A stretch of DNA of 64,000 nt from Mangrovicoccus algicola (GTDB lineage Bacteria > Pseudomonadota > Alphaproteobacteria > Rhodobacterales > Rhodobacteraceae): assembly GCF_014903745.1 (NCBI RefSeq), contig NZ_JACVXA010000001.1:62001-126000 (forward strand). Reading direction: 5' to 3'. Below are positions 43,522-52,309 of this stretch, piece after piece. The notes under the pieces were generated by a model, which worked only from the letters and a program-made list of their open reading frames with translations, was not told where the DNA came from and did no database searches. Position numbers and translations under genes: made by a program. The first letter of the stretch is position 1, and each line of letters opens with the position of its first letter.

Positions 43522-44361
43522 TCAGGCCTCCGTTGCGTGGGCGAGATAGGCATCGCAATCGATGCCCAGGAATTCCAGCGTGGCGCGGTCGGGCTTTCCG
43601 GTCGGCGTCAGCGACGCCTCCCTCTCCTGCAGCTGCAGGATCGCGTTGCGGGTATTCGGGCCCATCCAGCCGTCGATGGCCAGCGTCATCTGCAGGTGCC
43701 AGTTCAGCGCCGCCTGAAGCTCCACCACGTCGCCGCGTTCCAGCGACCAGCCCGCCTCCCCGGCATTGTCATGCTCCAGCGTGGCCTTGCGCACGGCGGT
43801 GGCCAGCTTCACGTCATACTTGTTGCTGCGGTAATCGGCGCCGTTATAGGCGGCGGCGAACTCGGCCCATTTCTCGCCGCGCAGCGCGTCGGCCAGCCCG
43901 CGCGCCTCGATATAGGCCAGGAAGGCGGCCAGCTGCCGGTCCTCGCCCAGGGCCATGTCGTTGACGAAGCCCTCGACCGTGTCGTGACCGGCTAGGGCAT
44001 GGTTGAACCCCATGATCTGGAACTTGCCCCAGGACGCGGAGGACAGCGCCGGCCCGACCTTGTTGCCATCGGCGCGGATCGCCTTGAGCAGCCGGTCATA
44101 CTCGCCGCGCCCGCCCTTGTAATGGCTGCGGGACTGCGCATAGGGATGCGAGATGTCGGGATGGCTGCGGTCGTATTTCTCGGCGGTGCGCCGACGGAAC
44201 TGATGGCCCTCGAACAGGATCACGGGCAGGTCGGTCCCGGCGATGAACCCCCCCCGCCCGCCCTCGATCCGGGCGATGGCGGTGATGACCGCGACCGGCA
44301 CCTTCAGCCGCTCCGCCCCGGCCAGGAGATGCTCGCGCTTGAGATAGGTCACCGGAAACAT
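43522..44361 (-). CDS. Endolysin: N-acetylmuramidase with peptidoglycan-binding domain
   Basis: A 279-residue cell-wall hydrolase. The N-acetylmuramidase domain (about 15-200) has the catalytic-region IARIEGGRGGF with Glu33, ILFEGHQFRR and GKFQIMGFNHALAG. The C-terminal peptidoglycan-binding helices (about 215-260) have LQAALNWHLQMTLAIDGWMGPNTRNAI. There is no signal peptide, so it should be released by the holin next door. It is the first gene of the pair and starts after its own CtrA-like box. Confidence 0.85.
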   Translation of the reverse strand: MFPVTYLKREHLLAGAERLKVPVAVITAIARIEGGRGGFIAGTDLPVILFEGHQFRRRTAEKYDRSHPDISHPYAQSRSHYKGGRGEYDRLLKAIRADGNKVGPALSSASWGKFQIMGFNHALAGHDTVEGFVNDMALGEDRQLAAFLAYIEARGLADALRGEKWAEFAAAYNGADYRSNKYDVKLATAVRKATLEHDNAGEAGWSLERGDVVELQAALNWHLQMTLAIDGWMGPNTRNAILQLQEREASLTPTGKPDRATLEFLGIDCDAYLAHATEA

Positions 44362-44385
44362 GGGCCGCCCCCCGCCTGATCGAAA

Positions 44386-44400
44386 TTACCACGATCTTAA
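44386..44400 (-). promoter_or_regulatory. CtrA-like binding box of the lysis genes
   Basis: Read on the minus strand the site is TTAA-N7-GTAA, one base off the CtrA consensus TTAA-N7-TTAA. It ends 25 bases upstream of the endolysin start. CtrA controls gene-transfer-agent genes in R. capsulatus, and the site is placed where a promoter should be. Confidence 0.5.
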
Positions 44401-44424
44401 CGCAAGGGAAGCTTTCCAGACAGG

Positions 44425-44452
44425 AAAAACCCCGCGCGCAGGCGCAGGGTTT
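44425..44452 (-). terminator. Intrinsic terminator of sdhB
   Basis: On the minus strand AAACCCTGCGC pairs with GCGCGGGGTTT (one U-G), then a run of five T. It lies 42 bases past the sdhB stop and separates the TCA genes from the lysis pair. Confidence 0.75.
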
Positions 44453-44493
44453 CCCATACTTCCGTTCCGGTCGCGGGCTGCGCCGCGGCAAGG

Positions 44494-45273
44494 TCAGACT
44501 TGGCGTTCGACCATCATCTGCTTGATCGACGCGATCGCCTTGGCCGGGTTCAGCCCCTTCGGGCAGGTCTGGGCGCAGTTCATGATCGTGTGGCAGCGGT
44601 ACAGCTTGAACGGGTCTTCCAGATCGTCCAGGCGCTCGCCCGTGGCCTCGTCGCGGCTGTCGATGATCCAGCGATAGGCATGCAGCAGCGCCGCCGGGCC
44701 GAGATAGCGGTCGCCGTTCCACCAGTAGCTGGGGCAGGAGGTGGAGCAGCTGGCGCACATCACGCATTCATAGAGGCCGTCGAGCTTCTTGCGGTCCTCG
44801 ATGGACTGCTTCCATTCCTGCGCGGGGCGGTTGGTCTTGGTTTCCAGCCAGGGCATGATCGAGGCATGCTGCGCGTAGAAATGGGTCAGGTCGGGGATCA
44901 GGTCCTTGACCACCGGCATGTGCGGCAGCGGATAGATGCGCACATCGCCCTTGATCTCGTCCAGCCCGTAGATGCAGGCCAGCGTGTTGATCCCGTCGAT
45001 ATTCATCGCGCAGGATCCGCAGATCCCCTCGCGGCAGGACCGGCGGAAGGTCAGGGTCGGGTCGACCTCGTTCTTGATCTTGATCAGCGCGTCCAGGACC
45101 ATCGGACCGCATTTGTCCATGTCGAGGAAATAGGTGTCGACCCGCGGATTCTGCCCGTCATCGGGGTTCCAGCGGTAGATCTGGAACTTGCGGACATTGG
45201 TCGCGCCCGCGGGCTTCGGCCACGTCTTGCCCGTGGTGATCTTGGAGTTCTTGGGCAGGGTGAACTGTACCAT
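44494..45273 (-). CDS. sdhB: Succinate dehydrogenase iron-sulfur subunit
   Basis: The electron-transfer subunit of complex II, carrying three Fe-S clusters between the FAD of SdhA and the quinone site. The 259 residues have the [2Fe-2S] site [15 protein letters not shown], the [4Fe-4S] site [13 protein letters not shown] and the [3Fe-4S] site [14 protein letters not shown]. It is the last gene of the sdh group but is separated from sdhA by about 1 kb holding another gene. AGGGG is the ribosome binding site. Confidence 0.97.
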   Translation of the reverse strand: MVQFTLPKNSKITTGKTWPKPAGATNVRKFQIYRWNPDDGQNPRVDTYFLDMDKCGPMVLDALIKIKNEVDPTLTFRRSCREGICGSCAMNIDGINTLACIYGLDEIKGDVRIYPLPHMPVVKDLIPDLTHFYAQHASIMPWLETKTNRPAQEWKQSIEDRKKLDGLYECVMCASCSTSCPSYWWNGDRYLGPAALLHAYRWIIDSRDEATGERLDDLEDPFKLYRCHTIMNCAQTCPKGLNPAKAIASIKQMMVERQV

Positions 45274-45375
45274 CGTATTTCCCCTATCTGGCTAGGCTCT
45301 GGGCGCATTGGCGAAGTGGTCGGCGGGGCCGCCCGGCGGACCGGGCAGCATCAAAGTATGTCATTCCGGCGCTGA

Positions 45376-46155
45376 TCAACGGAAAACGTCCTGCTGACCG
45401 ATGACAAGGGCACGGACCGTCCTTAGGCTCTCGAGTGAGAGATCACTTCGATTGGCTTGAAGCATGAAGTCCAAGGCACCGGGCGACAGGCTCTCATTCT
45501 CCCGCTCGGGCAGTTCCATCGCCGACACGACATCCGACGGGACACCAGCATATCGAAGCAAGCCTGCGCCCGGAAACGGATCCGATTGTGCATCATCTTC
45601 AATCGCGTCGAAACGTATCGGAGCAGTAGTCGCTTCCCTGATCAGGGCAATGTTCACGTCCCAACCATGGTCAAAATTCTGCAGACGGCTCCATTCATCG
45701 AAACCGAAACGGCACCGCACCTGTTTCACTTCCTGGTTGTATGCGCTTAACAACCAGTTGTCGAAATTGCGGGTGAAAAAGGAAAATCTGCACTCCGCGT
45801 CATGAGAAACCCGCTCCAGCAAATGGATAAGCTCCGCAGTCCGAGTGAACAGATTACCCGTTTTCGGCGAAAGGCGAAAACCGATCAGATTCTCGTCCGA
45901 GACGAGCATCCGGCTCTGCCCCCGGCCCCGGGCCTCCCCAATCATCTGATCCACGGCCGTGGCCATGTCTGCCTCTGCCTGTCCGCGATCCTTCCCGGAC
46001 CAGTACCGATTGCAGGCATGTCGCAGCCGCCGTGTCGTCTTGCCCTTCGGGAAAACTCCCAGGAACGGCTCCAAGCGCTCGGAGTTCCGCGCGAGCAGCG
46101 TCTGGAAAGACGTGGTGCCGGTTTTCTGAAAACCGAGATGCCAATAGATAAGCAC
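45376..46155 (-). CDS. Sulfotransferase-like protein inserted in the sdh operon
   Basis: A 259-residue protein placed between sdhA and sdhB. The N-terminus MLIYWHLGFQKTGTTSFQTL has the 5'-phosphosulfate (P-loop like) motif K-T-G-T-T-S of sulfotransferases. The matching 3'-phosphate element is FFTRNFDNWLLSAYNQEVKQ. Base use is lower in GC than the neighbours, with many CGG/AGC and A/T-ending codons, so it looks acquired. The start is GTG 46155 after GAGGG. The acceptor (a sugar, lipid or peptide) is unknown. Confidence 0.72.
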   Translation of the reverse strand: MLIYWHLGFQKTGTTSFQTLLARNSERLEPFLGVFPKGKTTRRLRHACNRYWSGKDRGQAEADMATAVDQMIGEARGRGQSRMLVSDENLIGFRLSPKTGNLFTRTAELIHLLERVSHDAECRFSFFTRNFDNWLLSAYNQEVKQVRCRFGFDEWSRLQNFDHGWDVNIALIREATTAPIRFDAIEDDAQSDPFPGAGLLRYAGVPSDVVSAMELPERENESLSPGALDFMLQANRSDLSLESLRTVRALVIGQQDVFR

Positions 46156-46295
46156 GTGGTACCCTCAGCTTTCGAAGGCCGCCAGAGATGGCGACCCTGA
46201 TCGTGTCCCGTCCGGCCGAAGCGCAACGAGTGACTTGCAAGGCGCACAGACCTCGGCATCCACTCGTCCGCACAGGGCCATCGGACGTCGGCTCA

Positions 46296-48098
46296 TCAGA
46301 ACGTCCGGGCCTTCGGCGCGATGCGCTTGAGGCTGATGCCGCCCTCGGTCTCGGCGGTCAGCGGATCGGTGATGACCGGACGATAGGACAGGTCGACCGC
46401 GTTTCCGTCGACGCGCATGATCGAATGCACGCGCCAGTTCTCGTCGTCGCGCTCCGGGTAATCCTCATGCGCATGCGCGCCACGGCTTTCGTGGCGGGCC
46501 TCGGCGCCGATGATCGTCGCCAGGGCGTTCGGCATGAGGTTGGTCAGCTCCAGCGTCTCCATCAGGTCCGAATTCCAGACCAGCGAGGTGTCGGTCACCT
46601 TCAGGTCGCCGATCTTGGCGGCGATGGCGGTCATCTTCTCGACCCCGTCCTTCAGGCTCTCGGAGGCGCGGAACACGGCCGCATCCGCCTGCATCGTGCG
46701 CTGCATCTCCAGGCGCAGATCCGCGGTGGGGAGGCCGCCCTGCGCATGGCGCAGCCCGTCGAACCGGTCGAAGGCCTTGTCGATCTGCGACTTGGGCGCG
46801 AGCGGTATCGCGGCCTCGCGATCGACCACCTCGCCCGCGCGGATCGCGGCGGCGCGGCCGAAGACCACGAGGTCGATCAGCGAGTTGGACCCCAGACGGT
46901 TGGCCCCGTGCACGGAGGCGCAGCCGGCCTCGCCCACGGCCATCAGGCCCGGAACGATCGCGGTCGGATCATCGGCGGTCGGGTTCAGCACCTCGCCCCA
47001 GTAGTTCGTGGGGATGCCGCCCATGTTGTAATGGACCGTCGGCAGGACCGGGATCGGTTCCTTGTTCAGGTCCACGCCGGCGAAGATCTTGGCGCTTTCC
47101 GAGATGCCCGGCAGGCGTTCGGCCAGGGTTTCCGGCGGCAGGTGGTTGAGATGCAGGAAGATGTGGTCCTTGTGCTCGCCCACGCCGCGGCCCTCGCGGA
47201 TCTCCATGGTCATCGAGCGGCTGACATAGTCGCGCGGCGCCAGGTCCTTGTAGGTCGGCGCGTAGCGTTCCATGAACCGCTCGCCCTCGGAGTTCGTCAG
47301 ATAGCCGCCCTCGCCGCGGGCGCCCTCGGTGATCAGGCAGCCCGAGCCGTAGATGCCGGTCGGGTGGAACTGCACGAATTCCATGTCCTGCAGCGCCAGC
47401 CCGGCGCGCGCCACCATGCCGCCGCCATCGCCGGTGCAGGTATGGGCGGAGGTCGCCGAGAAATACGCGCGGCCATAGCCGCCGGTGGCCAGCACGACCA
47501 TCTTGGCGTTGAACACGTGCATCGTGCCGTCATCGAGCTTCCAGCACAGCACGCCCTTGCAGACGCCGTCCTCCATCAGCAGGTCGATGGCGAAATACTC
47601 GATGTAGAATTCCGCGTTGTTCTTCAGCGACTGGCCATAGAGCGTGTGCAGGATCGCGTGGCCGGTGCGGTCGGCCGCGGCGCAGGTGCGCTGCACGGGC
47701 GGGCCCTCGCCGAATTCGGTCGTGTGGCCGCCGAAGGGACGCTGGTAGATCTTGCCTTCCTCGGTCCGCGAGAAGGGCACGCCGTAATGCTCCAGCTCGT
47801 AGACCGCTGCCGGGGCCGAGCGCGCCAGGTATTCCATCGCGTCGGTATCGCCCAGCCAGTCCGACCCCTTGACGGTGTCGTACATGTGCCACTGCCAGTT
47901 GTCGGGGCCCATGTTCGACAGCGAGGCGGCGATCCCGCCCTGCGCCGCCACAGTGTGCGACCGGGTGGGGAAGACCTTGGTGACGCAGGCGGTCCTCAGA
48001 CCCTGCTCGGCCATGCCCAGCGTCGCGCGGAGCCCAGCCCCGCCCGCGCCGACCACCACCACGTCGTAATTGTGGGATTCGTATTCGTAGGAAGCCAT
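46296..48098 (-). CDS. sdhA: Succinate dehydrogenase flavoprotein subunit
   Basis: The catalytic subunit of complex II, 600 residues, oxidising succinate to fumarate with covalently bound FAD. FAD motif [18 protein letters not shown]; His48 in [10 protein letters not shown] is the covalent flavin site; [27 protein letters not shown] and the active-site HTCTGDG and RGQ-like RMDYHR region equivalents (in [14 protein letters not shown]) are typical. It starts 72 bases past sdhD and lies upstream of the sulfotransferase-like insertion. Confidence 0.97.
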   Translation of the reverse strand: MASYEYESHNYDVVVVGAGGAGLRATLGMAEQGLRTACVTKVFPTRSHTVAAQGGIAASLSNMGPDNWQWHMYDTVKGSDWLGDTDAMEYLARSAPAAVYELEHYGVPFSRTEEGKIYQRPFGGHTTEFGEGPPVQRTCAAADRTGHAILHTLYGQSLKNNAEFYIEYFAIDLLMEDGVCKGVLCWKLDDGTMHVFNAKMVVLATGGYGRAYFSATSAHTCTGDGGGMVARAGLALQDMEFVQFHPTGIYGSGCLITEGARGEGGYLTNSEGERFMERYAPTYKDLAPRDYVSRSMTMEIREGRGVGEHKDHIFLHLNHLPPETLAERLPGISESAKIFAGVDLNKEPIPVLPTVHYNMGGIPTNYWGEVLNPTADDPTAIVPGLMAVGEAGCASVHGANRLGSNSLIDLVVFGRAAAIRAGEVVDREAAIPLAPKSQIDKAFDRFDGLRHAQGGLPTADLRLEMQRTMQADAAVFRASESLKDGVEKMTAIAAKIGDLKVTDTSLVWNSDLMETLELTNLMPNALATIIGAEARHESRGAHAHEDYPERDDENWRVHSIMRVDGNAVDLSYRPVITDPLTAETEGGISLKRIAPKARTF

Positions 48099-48170
48099 TG
48101 GATCAGTCCCGTATGCAGGAGGCCGGGGGACGGGGCATGCACGCTGCCCCGCCCGCGCCCGGCAATGTCA

Positions 48171-48542
48171 TTAGAGCGCCAGACGGGCGACCGCGAACAG
48201 ACCGACGAGGATCAGCAGGTAGGCAAAGCAGCGCACCGCCACCAGCGCCAGCTTCTGCGCGGTGCCGTGCACGTAATCCTCGACTGCCTCGACGGCCTCG
48301 TTCATCGTGTGGTTCACGACCACCAGCAGCGTGATCGCCATCACCAGCGCCGGGAAGGGACGGCTGTAATAGGCCATGACCTCCTCGTGGCTTCCGCCGA
48401 GGCCGATGCCGAAGGTGATGATGAAGACCGGCAGGACGATGACCAGGGCGATGGAGCTGACCATCATGTGCCAGTGATGCTGCGTGCCGCCCCGGGCGGA
48501 CCCCAGTCCCTGCGCGCGCTTGCGATCGGTCATGTATTTCAT
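48171..48542 (-). CDS. sdhD: Succinate dehydrogenase membrane anchor subunit SdhD
   Basis: A 123-residue three-helix anchor protein (helices about 28-50, 63-80 and 96-118). SARGGTQHHWHMMVSSIALV carries the usual N-terminal helix, and HTMNEAVEAVEDYVHG has the charged loop and histidine that help bind haem b and quinone. It lies 10 bases after sdhC and before sdhA. Confidence 0.9.
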   Translation of the reverse strand: MKYMTDRKRAQGLGSARGGTQHHWHMMVSSIALVIVLPVFIITFGIGLGGSHEEVMAYYSRPFPALVMAITLLVVVNHTMNEAVEAVEDYVHGTAQKLALVAVRCFAYLLILVGLFAVARLAL

Positions 48543-48552
48543 GATGCGCCCC

Positions 48553-48951
48553 TCAGAAGATCAGAAAGCCGAGAACGACCAGGACCGTCAGGACCGTGGC
48601 GAGGACGAACATGCCCATCCCCATCTTCCTGGAGATCTCGAGGTCCAGACCGTAGCCGAGATCCCAGATCACGTGGCGCAGGCGGCCGAGCAGGTGATAG
48701 AACATCGCCCAGAGCGCGCCCAGCATGATCAGGTAGCCGAACCAGCTGCGCAGGAACCCGTCCCATCCGGCGAAGGCGGAGCCCGACCCCGAGGCGGCCA
48801 GCAGCCAGGCCACGGGCAGGATGCTCAGGCACAGCAGGGCGATCCCGGTGATGCGCACCATGATCGACGACACGGAAGTGATCTGCGGACGGTAGTACTG
48901 TCCTATCATGAATGGGGAAAGCGGCCGGTTTCCCCGGTTCACATCTGCCAT
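48553..48951 (-). CDS. sdhC: Succinate dehydrogenase cytochrome b556 subunit SdhC
   Basis: The other membrane anchor of complex II, 132 residues and three helices. The typical start RPLSPFMIGQYYRPQITSVSSIMVRITGIAL and the H-x-x-GR-x-R-H motif FYHLLGRLRHVIWDLGYGL (haem and quinone site) are present. It is the first gene of the operon and follows the twin-palindrome operator. Confidence 0.95.
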   Translation of the reverse strand: MADVNRGNRPLSPFMIGQYYRPQITSVSSIMVRITGIALLCLSILPVAWLLAASGSGSAFAGWDGFLRSWFGYLIMLGALWAMFYHLLGRLRHVIWDLGYGLDLEISRKMGMGMFVLATVLTVLVVLGFLIF

Positions 48952-49291
48952 GGGTTGCCCTCTCGGAAGTTCGCCTTTGGTCGTGGCATCGGTCTTAGCA
49001 CCTTTTGCTCCGATGTCATCCGCCCCACAATCGCAAAAGCGCGATCTTTTGGCGCAATTGGCGCTAACAGCGTGGATTTGTGATCACGCCCACCAATCGT
49101 GTGATCACAAACCAAATCCGACCAAAAGAGTCCCTCCCCTGCCGGCCCCGGGACGGCCCGAGATGAGTCGAAACGCCCCGCGGCGGCGGGGCGGAGGGGA
49201 GATCCCGCCCCGAACTGCCGGTACGGCGCAACGGCAGCCGCAATGCCTCCTCCCGCAGCGAAGCCGCCCCTTGCGGCCGCGCCGCGCCGCA
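48952..49291. other. Leader/control region of the sdh operon
   Basis: A 340-bp gene-free stretch between mch and sdhC. It holds the operator at 49077-49111 and, nearer to sdhC, AT-richer sequence expected for the promoter. I could not fix the -10/-35. Confidence 0.5.
49077..49111. promoter_or_regulatory. Twin TGTGATCACA operator upstream of sdhC
   Basis: TTTGTGATCACG and GTGTGATCACAAA form two palindromic units whose centres are 21 bp apart, i.e. two turns of the helix. The same arrangement occurs before sucC. It lies 126-160 bases upstream of sdhC. The regulator is not known from the sequence. Confidence 0.7.
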
Positions 49292-50329
49292 TCACGCCGG
49301 CATCAGCGCCCAGTAATCCAGGTCCAGCAAGATCCCGGGCAGGTAGCGCCCCCCTGCGTCGCGCAGCTCCCCCGGCGCCGCGGGGCCCGTCCCGGCCACC
49401 AGCCGAAGCCGGATGGCGCCGACCCCCGGCGCGGCGGTCGGCGCCTTGTCCAGCACCTGCGACCAGGCGCGGACGGTCATGCCGGCAAAGGCCGGATTCG
49501 CATGCGCCCCGGCATTCAGGCCGACGATCATCTGGGCATTCGCCAGCCCGTTGAAGCTGAGCGCGCGGGCCAGGCTGAGGATATGGCCGCCATAGATCAG
49601 CCTGCGGCCGTCCTCCCGGGCGGTGGCGTCGAAATGCACCCGCGCCGTGTTCTGCCACAGCCGGGTGGCCATCATGTGCTCGGCCTCCTCCAGCGTGACG
49701 CCGTCGACATGATCGATGATCTCGCCCAGCCGGTAGTCGGCCATGCGGTGCGGCTCGCCGGCCAGGGTGAAATCGTAGCGGGTGAAATCCAGCCCCGCGG
49801 GGACGGCCAGCGTCGCGGGATCGATCACGGCATCAAGCTCGGGGAGGACCGCCGCGGGGGCCGGCGCCCCGGGATCGCGCTTGCGCACCATCACCCAGCG
49901 GACATAGTCCAGCACCGGGTCGCCATGCTGGTTCAGCCCGCGGCTGCGCACATAGACCACGCCGGAGCGGCCATTGGAGGTCTCGCGCAGGCCGATCACC
50001 TCGGAGCTGGCCCGCAGCGTGTCGCCGGGGCGGACCGGGCGCAGCCAGCGGCCCTGTGCATAGCCCAGATTGGCGACCGCGTTCAGCGAGATGTCCGGCA
50101 CCGTCTTGCCGAAGACGACATGGAAGGCGATCAGGTCGTCGACCGGCGCAGAGGCCAGCCCGCAGGCCTGCGCGAAGACGTCCGAGGAGTGCAGCGCGTG
50201 CCGCGCCGGATAGAGCGCGTGATACAGGGCGCGCTCCCCTCCGGACACGGTGCGCGGCACGGCATGGTCGATCACCTGCCCCACCGCGTAATCCTCGAAG
50301 AACCGGCCGGAGCCGGTCTTGGCGGCCAT
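49292..50329 (-). CDS. mch: Mesaconyl-CoA hydratase
   Basis: Hydrates mesaconyl-CoA (C1-CoA) to beta-methylmalyl-CoA in the ethylmalonyl-CoA pathway. The protein of about 345 residues is a double hot-dog (MaoC-like) fold: N-terminal half with GRFFEDYAVGQVIDHAVPRTVSGGERALYHALYP, C-terminal half with RLGEIIDHVDGVTLEEAEHMMATRLWQNTARVHFDA and GGHILSLARALSFNGL. The ATG at 50329 overlaps the stop of the DUF1737 gene (TGATG); GTG 50332 is possible. It is next to the Mcl2 gene. Confidence 0.92.
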   Translation of the reverse strand: MAAKTGSGRFFEDYAVGQVIDHAVPRTVSGGERALYHALYPARHALHSSDVFAQACGLASAPVDDLIAFHVVFGKTVPDISLNAVANLGYAQGRWLRPVRPGDTLRASSEVIGLRETSNGRSGVVYVRSRGLNQHGDPVLDYVRWVMVRKRDPGAPAPAAVLPELDAVIDPATLAVPAGLDFTRYDFTLAGEPHRMADYRLGEIIDHVDGVTLEEAEHMMATRLWQNTARVHFDATAREDGRRLIYGGHILSLARALSFNGLANAQMIVGLNAGAHANPAFAGMTVRAWSQVLDKAPTAAPGVGAIRLRLVAGTGPAAPGELRDAGGRYLPGILLDLDYWALMPA

Positions 50330-50532
50330 CACTGCGCCCCCAGTTTCATCTCCGGCGTATAGGGCGTGTCGATCTCCTTGGTCACCGCCTGGCCGCAGCG
50401 CATCACGCCGTTGGAGGCGTCGAAGGCATATTGCGGATCGCCATGCAGCTCCCAGCCCTTCGACAGGGCCTCGCTGACCTTGTGGCAGAAGGCGGAGGTG
50501 TCATCCTCGGTGAGGAAGCGATAGATTTTCAT
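50329..50532 (-). CDS. DUF1737 family protein
   Basis: A 67-residue soluble protein: MKIYRFLTEDDTSAFCHKVSEALSKGWELHGDPQYAFDASNG and then CGQAVTKEI. This matches the DUF1737 pattern (Y-x-V...F-x-x-x-V...L-x-x-GW-x-x-x-GG) of small proteins of unknown role. It is translationally coupled to mch and lies 6 bases after the NnrU gene. Confidence 0.8.
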   Translation of the reverse strand: MKIYRFLTEDDTSAFCHKVSEALSKGWELHGDPQYAFDASNGVMRCGQAVTKEIDTPYTPEMKLGAQ

Positions 50533-50538
50533 GGTCTC

Positions 50539-51087
50539 TCATCCCATCGGGTAGTGGCCGGTCCAGACATGCACCGCGACCGCGGCGGCATAGAAGACGA
50601 TTCCGTAAAGAACCGCCTTGAGATCTCCGCGCCGGTCCTCGGCCGGTCTCTCCCAATGCGGCTCGGCGCGGTTGATGACGATGACCGACGCCACGGCCCA
50701 GCCCAGCATGCTGCCGAAAAGCAGGATCGAGGCGAGATCGCCATTCACCATCAGATGCGCCACCGCCCAGAGCTTGACCGCGCTCAGCATCGGGTGGCGG
50801 ATGCGCCGCGCCAGCCCGCCCTTGGTCTGGCCCAGCATGAACAGGAAGACGGCGCCCAGCATCAGCACGTTGTTCAGATGCGTCATCAGCGCGGGCGGCG
50901 TCCAGACGGCGACATAGGGCGTCGCGCGGAAACCCAGCACCATCAGCACCACCGACAGCCCGACCAGCGCGGCGACGATCCCGCGGCCGGAGCGGCCCAT
51001 CGCCTCGCGCCGCGCAGGGGCGAGCCTGCCGAGGAGATGCGCCCCGACCCACAGCGCGATCCCGGCGATGAGGGCAAGCCAGGCCAT
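50539..51087 (-). CDS. NnrU-family membrane protein
   Basis: A 182-residue inner-membrane protein of about six helices. MAWLALIAGIALWVGAHL, the GFRATPYVAVW segment and RIRHPMLSAVKLWAVAHLMVNGDLASILLFG are the NnrU signatures; NnrU was first linked to denitrification and nitrite respiration, and similar isomerase-like proteins occur elsewhere. ATG 51087 overlaps the Mcl2 stop by one base. The role in this carbon-assimilation operon is unclear. Confidence 0.88.
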   Translation of the reverse strand: MAWLALIAGIALWVGAHLLGRLAPARREAMGRSGRGIVAALVGLSVVLMVLGFRATPYVAVWTPPALMTHLNNVLMLGAVFLFMLGQTKGGLARRIRHPMLSAVKLWAVAHLMVNGDLASILLFGSMLGWAVASVIVINRAEPHWERPAEDRRGDLKAVLYGIVFYAAAVAVHVWTGHYPMG

Positions 51088-51968
51088 CAGGCGACCCCCT
51101 CTTCCAGCTTGGCGATGGCCGCGGCGCGCGCCAGGGTCTGTTTCGCGGTCACGATATGCAGGGTCTCGACGATGCGCCCGTCGACCACGGCGACCCCCTC
51201 GCCGCAGGCGGCGGCCTCCGCCTGCGCCGCAATCTGGCGCTGCGCCGTGGCGATTTCCTCGGTCGAGGGGGCGAAGGCGGCATTGGCGGCGGCGATCTGG
51301 TCGGGATGGATCAGGGTCTTGCCGTCGAAGCCCATGTCGCGGCCCTGCGCGCATTCCGCGGCCAGGCCCTCCGCATCGCGGAAGGCATTGTACACCCCGT
51401 CGAGAATCGTCAGCCCCGCCGCCCGCGCCGCCAGCAGGCACAGCTGCAGCGAGGTCAGCAGCGGTTCGCGGTCTGCCCGGTTTCTGATCATCAGTTCCTT
51501 GGCCAGGTCATTCGTGCCCATGACCAGCCCGCCCATGCGCGGCGCCGGCACGATCTCGCCGACATTGAGGATCCCGCGCGGGGTTTCCATCATCGCCCAT
51601 ATCTCTGTCGCTTCGCAGCCCGGCACGTCCTCCAGCATCGCGGCCGCCATGCGGATCGGCTCGGGGCTTTCGACCTTCGGGATCAGGATCGCATCGGGCG
51701 CGCAGGCCGCCATCGCGGCCAGGTCGTCGCGCCCCCATTCGGTGTCGAACCCGTTGATCCGGCAGATCTTTGCCCGCGCCCCATAGCCGCCTTCCTCCAG
51801 CACCTGCCGCAGCAGGTCGCGGGCGGCCTGCTTCTCGGTCAGGGCAACGGCATCCTCGAGGTCGAAGATGATCGCATCCGCCGGAAGGCGCCGCGCCTTG
51901 TCCAGCGCCCGGGCCTTCGAGCCGGGAATATAGAGTGTGGAACGATAGGGGCGCGCACGTTGGTCCAT
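51087..51968 (-). CDS. mcl2: HpcH/HpaI-type CoA ester lyase, probable (3S)-malyl-CoA thioesterase
   Basis: A 293-residue TIM-barrel enzyme of the CitE superfamily. YRSTLYIPGSKARALDKARRLPADAIIFDLEDAV, IPKVESPEPI, MMETPRGILNVGEI and GFDGKTLIHPDQI are present. Its length and N-terminus resemble Mcl2, the malyl-CoA thioesterase which with Mcl1 gives apparent malate synthase activity in R. sphaeroides; the longer Mcl1 sequence is different. CitE-like lyases are the alternative. It is first in an operon mcl2-nnrU-DUF1737-mch. Confidence 0.82.
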   Translation of the reverse strand: MDQRARPYRSTLYIPGSKARALDKARRLPADAIIFDLEDAVALTEKQAARDLLRQVLEEGGYGARAKICRINGFDTEWGRDDLAAMAACAPDAILIPKVESPEPIRMAAAMLEDVPGCEATEIWAMMETPRGILNVGEIVPAPRMGGLVMGTNDLAKELMIRNRADREPLLTSLQLCLLAARAAGLTILDGVYNAFRDAEGLAAECAQGRDMGFDGKTLIHPDQIAAANAAFAPSTEEIATAQRQIAAQAEAAACGEGVAVVDGRIVETLHIVTAKQTLARAAAIAKLEEGVA

Positions 51969-52309
51969 GATTCTTTCCTTCGGGGTGCCTGTTTTGTACT
52001 TATATTGCGCAGCCGGAAAACGCTCGCGGCCACTTGCCGCATCGCCGTCCCGGGGGGCGGACCATGACAGTTTTACGAAGCCATGCGGATCCCGGGCGCG
52101 CCGTGTTTACCTGATCTTCGAACCCCGGCGCCCAGGCTTCTGCCGCCGGCAGGGGCCGAAAGGAAGCCCGACATCCCGGCGCGACGAACCGGCCCGAGCA
52201 CCCGGAGTGACCTAGAACCGGGGCGGCGCCTTCGCAGTGCCCTTTCCAGCGCCCCTCTCCGGCGCCCGGCCTGCGCAAGGGCTGCGCCCCTTTGGGAAAG
52301 GACGTAGCA
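51969..52309. other. 341-bp intergenic region
   Basis: Between the divergent mcl2 and small secreted protein genes; should carry the promoter of both. I see no clear palindrome, terminator or ORF; it is GC-rich with several short hairpins. Confidence 0.4.

Noticed and set aside
42826-44400. Prophage remnant
   Set aside because: I looked for head, tail, integrase or repressor genes around the lysis pair and found none. Only the two lysis genes are present, so a full prophage is not supported.
45376-46155. Transposon insertion in the sdh operon
   Set aside because: No transposase, terminal inverted repeats or target duplication could be seen flanking the sulfotransferase-like gene, so only gene insertion is reported.
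46188-48728. Plus-strand open frame of 846 codons over sdhA and sdhD
   Set aside because: It is antisense to sdhA and composed of His/Arg/Gly/Ala-rich sequence, as expected for a GC shadow.
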